Assembly (NCBI GenBank): GCA_023228985.1
Contig: JALOAC010000011.1
Location: 15,396 to 79,395 of the forward strand
Direction: 5' to 3'
DNA: 64,000 bases
Origin: Thiopseudomonas sp.
GTDB lineage: Bacteria > Pseudomonadota > Gammaproteobacteria > Pseudomonadales > Pseudomonadaceae
Below are positions 52,220 to 60,669 of this stretch, piece by piece; positions within the stretch are counted from its first letter, which is position 1, and the number at the start of each line of letters is the position of its first letter. The translations under genes were made by a program, and so were the position numbers. Below the pieces are notes generated by a model. The model was not told where the DNA came from and did no database searches. It saw nothing but the letters and a program-made list of their open reading frames with translations.

Positions 52220-53644
52220 TTAAATGGCAATACGATCGCCAAGCTCTGGAATGCTTGCATCCCAGCCTAATTGTTGTTTAATTTTGGCCTGCAAGACGTG
52301 CATTTTGTCAGTTTCACCATGAATTAAATAAAGTTCGGGTGAGTTGTCGAAGTGGCTAATCCAGTCAAGCAGCTGTGACTGCCCAGCATGAGCTGAGAAG
52401 CCGCCCAATGTATGTACCTGTGCGCGAACGGCGATATCGTCACGTAAGACTTTTACGCTGTCTACGCCGTCAACAATGGCGCGTCCGGTTGTGCCGCGCG
52501 CTTGGAAACCGGTGAATACCAAGTGGCACTCTGGGCGCCATAGGTTGTGTTTAAAATGGTGCACGATGCGCCCGCCGTTACACATACCGCTACCCGCGAC
52601 AATTATAGCACCGCTTTTGGTGTGGTTGATGGCCATAGAGTCTTCAGGATGTGGTGTTTGCTTGATGATAGGTAGCCAGTCTTCAAGGCTTTCGATGTTG
52701 TGCTCTTTAAGCATGGCTAGGTTTTCTTCGTCAAACTCCTCGTGGTGACGAAAATAAACAGCATTGGCGCGTATCGCCATGGGGCTATCCAGATAAACCA
52801 CATGCTGAGGCAGACGACCTTGGCGATAAAAACGACCCAAATGAAATAAAATATCCTGGGTGCGGCCCACCGAAAAAGCGGGAATCATGACATTACCGCC
52901 ATCGTCGTAAGCTTTTTGCAAAATAGCAGCGAATTCATCTAGGGTCTCTTCGGTACAGCGATGGTTACGATCACCGTAGGTTGATTCGAGTAACAGAACA
53001 TCAGCCTGCTTTACTGCTTCCGGTGTGCGCATCAGGGGTGTGCAGGTATTACCTAAGTCACCAGAAAAAACGAGTCTGCGCGTGCTGTTATTGGGCTCAT
53101 GAAAAACCAGCTCAACAATTGCTGAACCAATGATATGGCCGGCATCATAGAATTTGAGTTCTACGCCTTTTAATATTTCTGTGAAGGTATCGTACTCAAG
53201 CGCTTCACGCTGTTTAAGGACGCGTTCTGCGTCAGCGGTTACATAGAGTGGTTTGATGGGGCGCTTGCCTTTACGGGCACGCCAACGGTTTTCCCACTCG
53301 GTATCTTTTTCTTGGATGTGTGCAGCGTCTAGTAGCATGATCTCCAGCAGCTCGCTGGTGGCTTCGGTGGCATAAATAGGGCCGCGGTACCCCTCTGCCA
53401 CCAAGCGCGGCAGCATGCCGCTATGATCAATATGAGCGTGCGAGATTACCACCGCATCGATGTGCTCTGGGTTGAAGCTAAAGGGTGAGTTACTAGCTTG
53501 GCCATTATTGTTGTTGTCATTATTGTGCTCATTACCTTGCTGCATCCCGCACTCGAGCAATATTTTTTGCTTATCGTGGGTTTCGATAAGGTAGCAAGAA
53601 CCGGTGACTTGCTGTGTTGCACCAAGAAAAGTGAGTAACGCCAT
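52220..53644 (-). CDS. Metallo-beta-lactamase/beta-CASP family RNase-like protein
   Basis: The 474-residue product has the metallo-beta-lactamase motif HAHIDHSG, then DAGHIIGSA, a beta-CASP region (ESTYGDRNH, PAFSVGRTQDILFHL, AGSGMCNGGRIVHHF) and a C-terminal Zn-dependent RMMBL segment (VHTLGGFSAHAGQ). This is the pattern of ribonucleases related to CPSF-73 and RNase J-like enzymes. An insertion of Asn and Asp residues (NEHNNDNNNNGQ) near residue 40 is unusual. The ATG at 53644 is preceded by GGAAAG. Confidence 0.9.
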   Translation of the reverse strand: MALLTFLGATQQVTGSCYLIETHDKQKILLECGMQQGNEHNNDNNNNGQASNSPFSFNPEHIDAVVISHAHIDHSGMLPRLVAEGYRGPIYATEATSELLEIMLLDAAHIQEKDTEWENRWRARKGKRPIKPLYVTADAERVLKQREALEYDTFTEILKGVELKFYDAGHIIGSAIVELVFHEPNNSTRRLVFSGDLGNTCTPLMRTPEAVKQADVLLLESTYGDRNHRCTEETLDEFAAILQKAYDDGGNVMIPAFSVGRTQDILFHLGRFYRQGRLPQHVVYLDSPMAIRANAVYFRHHEEFDEENLAMLKEHNIESLEDWLPIIKQTPHPEDSMAINHTKSGAIIVAGSGMCNGGRIVHHFKHNLWRPECHLVFTGFQARGTTGRAIVDGVDSVKVLRDDIAVRAQVHTLGGFSAHAGQSQLLDWISHFDNSPELYLIHGETDKMHVLQAKIKQQLGWDASIPELGDRIAI

Positions 53645-53679
53645 AGGGCTTTCCTTTTATTTAAAAATTAATAGTCGAG

Positions 53680-53941
53680 CTTAGGAAACCTCTGAATAAC
53701 GTTGCCGAGGACGCTAACACAAGGCGCAACGACCAACGGGAGTAACAGCAAAGGCTGGTCCGAAGGACGAGCGCTAGCGAGTGAAAACGTACGAAAAAGC
53801 GCAGTTTACATATAGTAAATGAGCATTTTATTCGCTTCGCTCCCCCTTCGGGGCCGTGCTAAAGCACGTTCAATCTAAAGATTGTGAGTGCGTTTTTAAC
53901 GCGGTGGTAGCTAGCAGGTAGTTATTCAGAGGCTTCTTAGG
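53680..53941. repeat. MITE-like element with terminal inverted repeats
   Basis: The ends CTTAGGAAACCTCTGAATAA (53680-53699) and its near-complement ending TTATTCAGAGGCTTCTTAGG (53922-53941) pair over about 20 bp with four mismatches. The interior holds no gene but includes small hairpins and TTTTTAACGCGGTGGTAGCT, also seen in slightly altered form at 59640-59660. No transposase is present, so it is a non-autonomous repeat. Confidence 0.65.
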
Positions 53942-54110
53942 TAGCTACTATAGTAACCCGAAGCCAGTCTTTTTCAGCAAATGATTCAATGCAGCGAAAA
54001 ATAAACAGGTTCAAGTTACACGTCCAACTCTAGTAGCAGTTCAGGTAAGCAGGACGTAGAAGGTATTCGGCACACCGTGCGCTAGCGAGCGCAACAAGGG
54101 TTTTTGCGCG
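53942..54110. other. Gap between MITE-like element and GGDEF relic
   Basis: No gene seen; partial similarity to the repeat (GCGCTAGCGAGCGCAAC). Confidence 0.4.
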
Positions 54111-54290
54111 CAGGTGTTTATAGATTTGGATCACTTTAAATCGCTGAGCGACGCGCTAGGCTATAGCGTTGGTGATGAATTGCTTAAACAGGTGGCTAAG
54201 CGAATTAGAGGCTGTGCGTGCTGATGAAAGTGTTGCCCGCCACACAGGTGATGACTTTGTTGTGCGACTGCGAAGGCTGGTTAGCAAGCA
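54111..54290 (+). pseudogene. Fragment of a GGDEF domain
   Basis: The plus-strand frame reads QVFIDLDHFKSLSDALGYSV, then GDELLKQVAKRI, a frame change, then VARHTGDDFVV. These match the start (FIDLDHFK), middle (GDELLKQVA) and active loop ((G)GDEF as TGDDF) of diguanylate cyclases. The missing start, frame shift and lost GGDEF motif show it is dead. It is 60 bp before a live GGDEF-EAL pair. Confidence 0.75.
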
Positions 54291-54347
54291 AGATAAAACC
54301 CGGCGTAATTCACTTTAATTAAATAAGCTTTGGTCGCTGTATATTTT

Positions 54348-55328
54348 ATGGATAAAAAATCATCTTTTAATCGCCGGACTCTTTTACAGGCCGCGGGCAT
54401 ACTGACGTTGCTACCGTGGTTGTCTAGTTGTACCAAGCCACCACCACTGAAGGTTTCTGGACATAAATGGCCAGGCTATGAAATTTTGTTTATGGCGCGT
54501 GATTTGGGATGGTTTGCACAAGAAAATTTAGAACTTATTGATGCACCTAGTGCGAGCTCGACTATTGAAGCTTTGCGCACAGGGCAGGTGCAGGGTGCCA
54601 TGCTGAGCTTAGGTGAGGCAATCTTGCTTTGCAGTGAGGGAGTGAATTTAAAGATTATTTTGTTGTTTGATATTTCTATCGGTGCCGATATGGTGCTGTT
54701 GCGCCCAGAAATCAGTGGTGTTGAGCAGTTACGTGGTAAAACAATAGGTTATGAAAATACTGCTACTAGCGAGCTGATGTTGCATGAGTTTTTGCAGTAT
54801 TACCAACTTGAAAAAACAGATGTAAATATTGTCAATTTAACGCTAGATAAACATGAGCAGGCTTGGCGAAATCAAGAGTTGGATGCTTTGATTACGGTTG
54901 AGCCGGTAGCCAATAAAATTACTAAAACAGGTGCTAGAGTTGTATTTGGTAGTCGACAAATTCCAGATATGATTTTTGATGTTCTGGTGGTAACACAACA
55001 AGCCGCCAATCAATATCAAGACACGTTAGAGCAAATGTTGCGCATATATTTTCGAGCATTGCACCATTTTCGCACTAATCCCATGGATGCAAGCTATCGT
55101 CTTGCCAAGCGTCTGGATATGAAAGCGGAAGACATAGTACAGTTGTACTATGGGTTGTTATTACCTGATGCCTTGGCTAATTATGCGTATTTGTCGGAGC
55201 GGGATGTTCGCCTGATGAGTGCAACAAAAAAACTGGTATCTTTTATGCAGGAAACAGGTGTGCTAAAAAACGATTTTCGAGTCGAAGCAAAGTTCACCAA
55301 TCAGTTCATTCCACGGGAACTGCTATGA
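54348..55328 (+). CDS. ABC-type substrate-binding lipoprotein (NMT1/SsuA-like), no transporter nearby
   Basis: The 326-residue product has a twin-arginine-like start (NRRTLLQAAGILTLLPWL) and lipobox LSSC, then a two-lobed NMT1/SsuA-type binding domain (SGHKWPGYEILFMARDLGWF, STIEALRTGQVQGAMLSL, GVEQLRGKTIGYENTA, ELDALITVEPVANKI). Such proteins bind nitrate, sulfonates, thiamine precursors or similar. No permease or ATPase gene is adjacent; instead its stop overlaps the following GGDEF-EAL gene (ATGA). It may therefore be a sensory accessory rather than a transport subunit. Confidence 0.85.
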   Translation: MDKKSSFNRRTLLQAAGILTLLPWLSSCTKPPPLKVSGHKWPGYEILFMARDLGWFAQENLELIDAPSASSTIEALRTGQVQGAMLSLGEAILLCSEGVNLKIILLFDISIGADMVLLRPEISGVEQLRGKTIGYENTATSELMLHEFLQYYQLEKTDVNIVNLTLDKHEQAWRNQELDALITVEPVANKITKTGARVVFGSRQIPDMIFDVLVVTQQAANQYQDTLEQMLRIYFRALHHFRTNPMDASYRLAKRLDMKAEDIVQLYYGLLLPDALANYAYLSERDVRLMSATKKLVSFMQETGVLKNDFRVEAKFTNQFIPRELL

Positions 55329-58039
55329 AATGGCTAGTAAGTTTAACCAGCTGTTTTTTACTATGCTTTGGCATGGTCTTTTCAGCCCATGCTGAGAACA
55401 GTCAAGCCAAAAAAAACCTCACTATTGGTATCTTAGCCTTTGAGCCAAAGCAGCTGATCAAGGAAAATTGGCAGCCGATCATTGAGCATGTTAATCAGCA
55501 ATTAACCCATGTGAGCTTGCGGGTCGAACCCTACCATTACGATGAACTCTACAACGCAGTTGCCCGTCGTGAAGTTGACTTTGTTCTCACAAATTCTGCT
55601 TATTATGTCGAGTTAGCACATTCGCAAGGCTTATCAAGTCCTTTGGCGAGCTTGATAACGTCGTATAAAAATACGCCATTACGTGGCTTTGGTGGGGTGA
55701 TATTCACTAAGGCTGAGCGCGCGGATATGCAAAGTTTGGTCGACCTCAAAGGCAAGCGTATTGCTACACCGAAACTGGGTTCAGTGGGCGGCTATATGAT
55801 GCAGGCCTATGAAATGATGCAGTCTGGAGTTAATCCTGAATCTTACAGGCTCGTTGAGACAGAATTGCCCCACGAAAAAGCCGTACAGGCCGTTCTTCAA
55901 GGCGATGTTGATGCGGGGTTTGTGCGTACGGGAGTGTTGGAGTCTATGCAGGAGCGTGGGCTTATAAAGGCTGGTGCTGTGCGCATTTTAAATAAACAAG
56001 AGTTATCCAACTTCCCACTTGTTTTATCAACTCGACTTTATCCAGAGTGGCCGCTTGCTGCTATGCCGCATGTAAATACCGCGCATGCCGGCCAAGTTGT
56101 AGGTGTTTTTTTAACCCTAGATCACGATACTCCCATATTGCGTGACGCTAACGTTTATGGTTTTAGCGTACCTGTGGATTATGAGCCTGTGCGTGAGCTG
56201 ATGCGTACCTTAAAAGCTAAGCCCTATAATATCGACCCTGCTATTACATGGCGTGATATTTGGCGGGCGAACCGTGAAGAATCTATCTTAGCTATGGTGG
56301 CCTTAATGGTTATCGTAGCCTTAAGCCTGTTGTTGGTTGCTTACACACGCCGCTTATCGAGAACGCTTGAAAAGCTACAGGAAAACGAGGAGAACTTGCG
56401 TATTTCAGCGGTTGCCTTTGATACCCTGGATGCGATTTTTATTACCGATTTAAATGAGCGCATTATTCGTGTAAACAACGCGTTTAAAAAGTTAACCGGA
56501 TACAGTGATAAAGAAATAGTCGGTGAAACGCCACGTATACTCAGCTCAGGCATGCATAATGCTGATTTTTATCGCCAAGTATGGAAGGAAATAAAGACGT
56601 TTGGCGGCTGGACTGGCGAGCTGTGGAATAGACGTAAAAGCGGAGAGAACTTCCCAGTACAGCAGGTGATCACTGCGGTTAAAGATGCCACAGGCCAGAC
56701 CACGCACTATCTCTCAACCTTTAGCGATATCACAATAAGAAAGCTATCAGAAGAGCAAATCCATCAATTAGCATTTTATGATCCGCTCACGGGCTTGGCT
56801 AACCGACGCTTACTAGAGGACCATATTACTCAGGCTTTTACTTCTAGTGCACGTAATAAAAGTTATTGCGCGCTGTTATTCATGGATTTAGACCATTTCA
56901 AGCATCTTAATGACACGATGGGCCATAAGCAGGGTGATGAGCTGCTAAAAATGGTCGCACAGCGGCTAAAGGAAAGTGTGCGTGACGGTGACACAGTGGC
57001 TCGTCAGGGAGGTGATGAGTTTATTATTTTGCTAGAGGATTTGGGTGAGTTTAAAAAGGACGCCGCAATCAATACGCAGGCTATTTCGGAAAAAATTCTG
57101 GCAGCTATTAACCAACCCTATGTGTTGACGGGCAGTCAATACATAGTTACTGCCAGCATTGGTATTAACTTGTTTATTGACCACCATGAAACAATAGAAG
57201 AGCTGATGAAACGTTCTGATTTAGCTATGTATCAAGCTAAAGCTGAGGGGCGCGATGCGATTCGTTTTTTTGACCCAAGCATGCAAGAAGCCGCTGCACG
57301 TCGCAGTGAAATTGAAGCGGATTTGCGTCAAGCGATTGAGTTGCAACAGTTTGAGCTTTACTACCAGCCCAAGGTTAATAGTGATGGCAGCTTACATGGC
57401 TATGAGGCGTTATTGCGTTGGCATCATCCAGTCAAAGGCATGATTGCACCGTTAAACTTCATACCGGTAGCAGAAGAAACAGGTTTGATAGTGCCCATCG
57501 GGCAGTGGGTGTTTCGGCAGGCGTGCCAAACAATAAAACAATGGCAACAGGACACCAGTAAGCAGCAGCTTATCTTGGCGATTAATATTAGTGCAAGGCA
57601 GTTTCGCCAGAAATGCTTTGTGGCGGATTTTATTCAGGGCTATTTAGAGTTTGATTTCCCGCCGCATTTGCTGGAGTTAGAGCTGACTGAAAGTCTGCTG
57701 ATGGATGACGTCAGTACAACAGTGGCGAAGATGAAAGAGCTTAATCAGGTTGGTTTTCTTTTTGCGTTGGATGATTTTGGTACCGGCTTTTCATCCTTGA
57801 GTTATTTGAAAAACTTGCCACTAAACTGTCTGAAAATAGATCAGTCATTTGTGCGCGATATGCTTGTTGACCACGAAGATGCTGCCATAGTTGAAACCAT
57901 TATCACGCTGGCTAAAACGCTTAAGCTTAAAGTTATAGCTGAAGGCGTAGAGACAGAAGAGCAGGCTATTGCATTAAGGAAGCTGGGTTGCGAGCTGATG
58001 CAAGGCTACTATTTTGGTCGGCCTGCTCCGTTAACTTGA
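55325..58039 (+). CDS. Hybrid periplasmic-sensor GGDEF-EAL protein
   Basis: The 904-residue product has a signal peptide (CFLLCFGMVFSAHA), a PhnD-like periplasmic binding domain (about 30-310: LTIGILAFEPKQLIKENWQP, GKRIATPKLGSVGGYMM), a transmembrane helix (AMVALMVIVALSLLLVAYT, near 330), a PAS domain (about 360-470: DAIFITDLNERIIRVNNAFKKL), GGDEF (562-566) with the inhibitory site RDGD five residues earlier, and EAL (694-696) with ELTES and DDFGTGFSS. Both enzyme sites are intact, so it could make and break cyclic di-GMP. It is co-translated with the binding lipoprotein upstream. Confidence 0.93.
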   Translation: MKWLVSLTSCFLLCFGMVFSAHAENSQAKKNLTIGILAFEPKQLIKENWQPIIEHVNQQLTHVSLRVEPYHYDELYNAVARREVDFVLTNSAYYVELAHSQGLSSPLASLITSYKNTPLRGFGGVIFTKAERADMQSLVDLKGKRIATPKLGSVGGYMMQAYEMMQSGVNPESYRLVETELPHEKAVQAVLQGDVDAGFVRTGVLESMQERGLIKAGAVRILNKQELSNFPLVLSTRLYPEWPLAAMPHVNTAHAGQVVGVFLTLDHDTPILRDANVYGFSVPVDYEPVRELMRTLKAKPYNIDPAITWRDIWRANREESILAMVALMVIVALSLLLVAYTRRLSRTLEKLQENEENLRISAVAFDTLDAIFITDLNERIIRVNNAFKKLTGYSDKEIVGETPRILSSGMHNADFYRQVWKEIKTFGGWTGELWNRRKSGENFPVQQVITAVKDATGQTTHYLSTFSDITIRKLSEEQIHQLAFYDPLTGLANRRLLEDHITQAFTSSARNKSYCALLFMDLDHFKHLNDTMGHKQGDELLKMVAQRLKESVRDGDTVARQGGDEFIILLEDLGEFKKDAAINTQAISEKILAAINQPYVLTGSQYIVTASIGINLFIDHHETIEELMKRSDLAMYQAKAEGRDAIRFFDPSMQEAAARRSEIEADLRQAIELQQFELYYQPKVNSDGSLHGYEALLRWHHPVKGMIAPLNFIPVAEETGLIVPIGQWVFRQACQTIKQWQQDTSKQQLILAINISARQFRQKCFVADFIQGYLEFDFPPHLLELELTESLLMDDVSTTVAKMKELNQVGFLFALDDFGTGFSSLSYLKNLPLNCLKIDQSFVRDMLVDHEDAAIVETIITLAKTLKLKVIAEGVETEEQAIALRKLGCELMQGYYFGRPAPLT

Positions 58040-58245
58040 GTGTTCTTTCGTTAATTTGCGAGATAAAGGAGCTTCTGATTAACTTAATTAGCTCTTTTGT
58101 TGTTATTTCCGCGGAGAGCCTAACAAAAGCGTGTAAAATCAGCCAGCTACACAACTTGATATCCTTGTAGTCTGTGTGTGTATTGTGAGAATGCACACAA
58201 TTTTTAGCTTTAAAGGGGTTTGCTAATCCCAAAGGTGCCTTATAA

Positions 58246-58539
58246 ATGAAGTTTGTCCATCAGCGAGAAGAATTGAGCGAAGGGGATTTAGTAGTAATCC
58301 AGTGCTCGCAAATGTGCAACATCCGTTTAATGAATGATGCGGATTTTCGTCGTTACAAAAATGGCGCGCGGCATAGCTACCACGGCGGAGCCTTTGACCG
58401 TTTTCCCGCTAAAATTGTGGTTCCAAGCGATGGTGTGTGGAACATCACTATTGATGTGGTAACGCGTAAAGCGATCAGCGTCACGCGCAAAGCTGACTTT
58501 GATTACAAGATAAAAATTGTACGGCGCAGTAAAGCTTAG
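58246..58539 (+). CDS. DUF1883 domain protein
   Basis: The 97-residue product MKFVHQREELSEGDLVVIQC to DFDYKIKIVRRS matches the DUF1883 family, small proteins with a beta-rich fold. Function is unknown. It has no signal peptide. Its last bases overlap the convergent ZIP gene by 4 nt. Confidence 0.8.
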   Translation: MKFVHQREELSEGDLVVIQCSQMCNIRLMNDADFRRYKNGARHSYHGGAFDRFPAKIVVPSDGVWNITIDVVTRKAISVTRKADFDYKIKIVRRSKA

Positions 58540-59462
58540 CCGAGTGCAGTATCCAAAAACATCATCACCATAAAGCCTCCCACAAGACCTAGGGTGGCCA
58601 TGGTTTGGTGTCCGTTGCGGTGAGTTTCAGGGATGACTTCGTGGGAAACCACAAAAATCATAGCGCCTGCTGCAATGCCCATGCCCAGTGGATAGGCCAG
58701 GGCAATACTGCTGGCCATGCTAAAGCCCAGAATAGCGCCTAAGGGTTCAAGCAAGCCGGTTGCAGCAGCAATAAGAACAGATTTGAATTGGCTTAAACCG
58801 CTGGCGCGCAACGCAAGCGCTACCGCAAAGCCTTCTGGCACATCCTGCAAAGCAATCGCCGTAGTTAATGGCATGCCTACCGATAAGTCGCCCTGTGCAA
58901 ACGAGACGCCGATGGCCATACCTTCCGGAATATTGTGCAAAGCAATGGCAAAGACAAATAACCAAATACCATTGATGCGCTGACATTCTGGACCGCATGG
59001 ACCCGTACTTTCGTGCTCATGGGGAGTAAAATAATCCAAGCCGTGCATCAGTACAGCACCTAAGCCAAGGCCTACAGCGACAACGAGCGCTGCTAAAACA
59101 GTGCTATTGAGCAGGCTTTCGGCAGCCTCAATGCCGGGCAAAATCAGTGAGAATGAACTCGCTGCCAGCATCATCCCGGCGGCAAAGCCCAGCAATGCAT
59201 CCTGCACTCTTTGTTTTACTTTGCCGAGAAATAAAATCAGCATAGAACCCGCAGCTGTTGCAGCAAATCCTGCCAATCCACCGTAATTAGCGAGACGAAA
59301 GTGTTCAGAGTTACCGTAAAGTAAAGAGTGTGTTGTGCTGATAGCCAGCAGGATTAACAAGCCAATTAGCACACCAATAAAAGCTATAGTTAACACGGGT
59401 TTGGCGCGAGCCTGTATACGCCAAGCAGCAATAAGTTCTTTGTACGCAGCCTCTGGTGCCAT
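58536..59462 (-). CDS. ZIP-family metal transporter
   Basis: The 308-residue product has about eight membrane helices, with the metal-binding motifs HNIPEGMAIGVSF and DVPEGFAVALALR in the central helices and a His-rich loop (HGLDYFTPHEHE). This is the ZIP (ZupT-like) family that imports Zn2+ and other divalent metals. The Cys-rich CGPEC loop is a variation. It converges on the DUF1883 gene. Confidence 0.92.
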   Translation of the reverse strand: MAPEAAYKELIAAWRIQARAKPVLTIAFIGVLIGLLILLAISTTHSLLYGNSEHFRLANYGGLAGFAATAAGSMLILFLGKVKQRVQDALLGFAAGMMLAASSFSLILPGIEAAESLLNSTVLAALVVAVGLGLGAVLMHGLDYFTPHEHESTGPCGPECQRINGIWLFVFAIALHNIPEGMAIGVSFAQGDLSVGMPLTTAIALQDVPEGFAVALALRASGLSQFKSVLIAAATGLLEPLGAILGFSMASSIALAYPLGMGIAAGAMIFVVSHEVIPETHRNGHQTMATLGLVGGFMVMMFLDTALG

Positions 59463-59543
59463 GGTGACTCCTTTTTGATAACAACTAATATGTAGACAAG
59501 TATAAAGCTTAACTGCTCATCACAGGTACAAAGTGTCGAATTG

Positions 59544-59692
59544 CTTAAGGAAGCGCTGAATAATTACCTGCGTTGTAAGGGAGTTGTTAAAACGGCTCAG
59601 AATGCTCATTTGCTGTGTGTAAACTGCACTTTTTCGTACGTTTTTAATGCGGTGGTAGCTACGCAGGTAGGTTTATAACGCCTGGAGTATGA
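59544..59692. repeat. Second MITE-like repeat, related to 53680-53941
   Basis: It shares TGCTCATTTGCTGTGTGTAA (in the opposite orientation to the first copy), ACTTTTTCGTACG and AATGCGGTGGTAGCTACGCA with the first element, and has its own imperfect ends AAGCGCTGAATAATTACCTG / AGGTTTATAACGCCT. The internal rearrangement suggests the two are independent members of a family. Confidence 0.6.
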
Positions 59693-59932
59693 TTGAAATT
59701 GCCCCTTCTGCACCTGTCCAAAATAGTTAACCCTTATGCGCAAGCCTTAGCGTAATTTGCTATGGTTTGCTCCAGTCGGTAGCTAATCAATCGACTTTCT
59801 TGACAGTGGTTTTTAGCGTTTAGTCACAGCGACACAGTTTGTCGCTCGTATCATTACCCTATAATGATTTTATAGTGCTTTTGGCGGCATTGCAGCCCAG
59901 AGCAGAACAACATATTTGAGTACGAGGCAACA
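59693..59932. other. Promoter region of hsdM remnant
   Basis: No gene. TTTGTC (59838-59843), 16 bp, TATAAT (59860-59865) is the best promoter; it is about 70 bp before the hsdM start. Confidence 0.45.
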
Positions 59933-60230
59933 ATGAACAACACGGAACAGCAGTTTCTTAAATCACTGGACGACAAGCTCTGGAAAGCCGCTGACAAGCT
60001 GCGCGCGAACCTCGATGCTGCTAACTACAAGCACGTTGTGCTTGGCTTGATCTTCCTGAAGTATGTGTCTGATGCCTTTGAAGAGCGCCAAGAACAGCTG
60101 CTTGAGCTGTTTCAAACCAATCACGACGACAATATCTATTACTTGCCTCGTGAAGATTTCGACAGCGACGCTGATTACCGGCTCTTCGCATTTAAGGGTG
60201 TAGAAAAAATCTGGCCAGCTGGAAAAATGT
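59933..60230 (+). pseudogene. hsdM: Truncated HsdM N-terminal domain
   Basis: The start MNNTEQQFLKSLDDKLWKAA and GLIFLKYVSDAFEERQEQLL, NIYYLPREDFDSDADY matches the N-terminal domain of type I restriction-modification methylase HsdM of the EcoR124 kind. After about residue 85 the match ends, and the frame runs on to 60457 through repeats and REP-like DNA with no methylase motifs (no NPPF). HsdM should be about 500 residues and should be followed by hsdS and hsdR, which are absent. It is a dead remnant of a removed R-M locus, still with a promoter. Confidence 0.85.
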
Positions 60231-60304
60231 CGGGGAACTTGGAAAATGTAAGTTCCCACAAGAGCAGTGCCAAGCGACCGGCTGCGTGCAAACCGCTTTG
60301 CTTT

Positions 60305-60344
60305 ACTGTGGGACTGTGGGACTGTGGGACTGTGGGACTGTGGG
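60305..60344 (+). repeat. Five tandem 8-bp repeats ACTGTGGG
   Basis: The unit ACTGTGGG occurs five times in exact tandem, a short minisatellite that may vary in copy number. It lies at the point where the hsdM frame has lost its homology. Confidence 0.85.
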
Positions 60345-60370
60345 AGCGCATCTTATGCGCGATGAGCTCC

Positions 60371-60419
60371 TGTAGGTCGGGCTTCAGCCCGACACGTCAG
60401 CCTAAAGGCGTGACCTACA
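60371..60419. repeat. REP-like palindrome
   Basis: TGTAGGTC (60371-60378) and GACCTACA (60412-60419) flank an inner hairpin GGGCTTCAGCCC and a second arm CGTCAGCCTAAAGGCG. This is the usual form of REP-like hairpins in gammaproteobacteria. A related GTAGGTCATGCTTAGG lies downstream at 60453-60468. Confidence 0.65.
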
Positions 60420-60457
60420 GGGAGCAGCTAAGCCCGGCAGCGTGGTTGTCCATGTAG

Positions 60458-60669
60458 GTCATGCTTAGGTTGACACACAGGGGGTTTTGTTCAGCGTCTC
60501 CTTCAGTTTGTTTATGAGTAAAGTGTGATCTATGCACATGGCTTAACATTGCAACTCATTTAGAATCCACCCCAGTCTGTTTATCACGCCCTAGTATTTT
60601 TCTAGGGATTGTCTGTTAAAACCAGCGGATCTATGTAGCAGTACTGCTGTATTTGAGGAGAGGGACAGG
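60458..60669. other. Gap before the two-partner secretion locus
   Basis: No gene. A CCCTAG...CTAGGG hairpin (60589-60607) and a strong GAGGAGAGGG ribosome binding site before the tpsB ATG are visible. Confidence 0.4.

Noticed and set aside
60305..60344. Short tandem repeats as a CRISPR array
   Set aside because: The five units are contiguous with no spacers and only 8 bp long; no cas genes are present. No CRISPR array was seen anywhere in the window.
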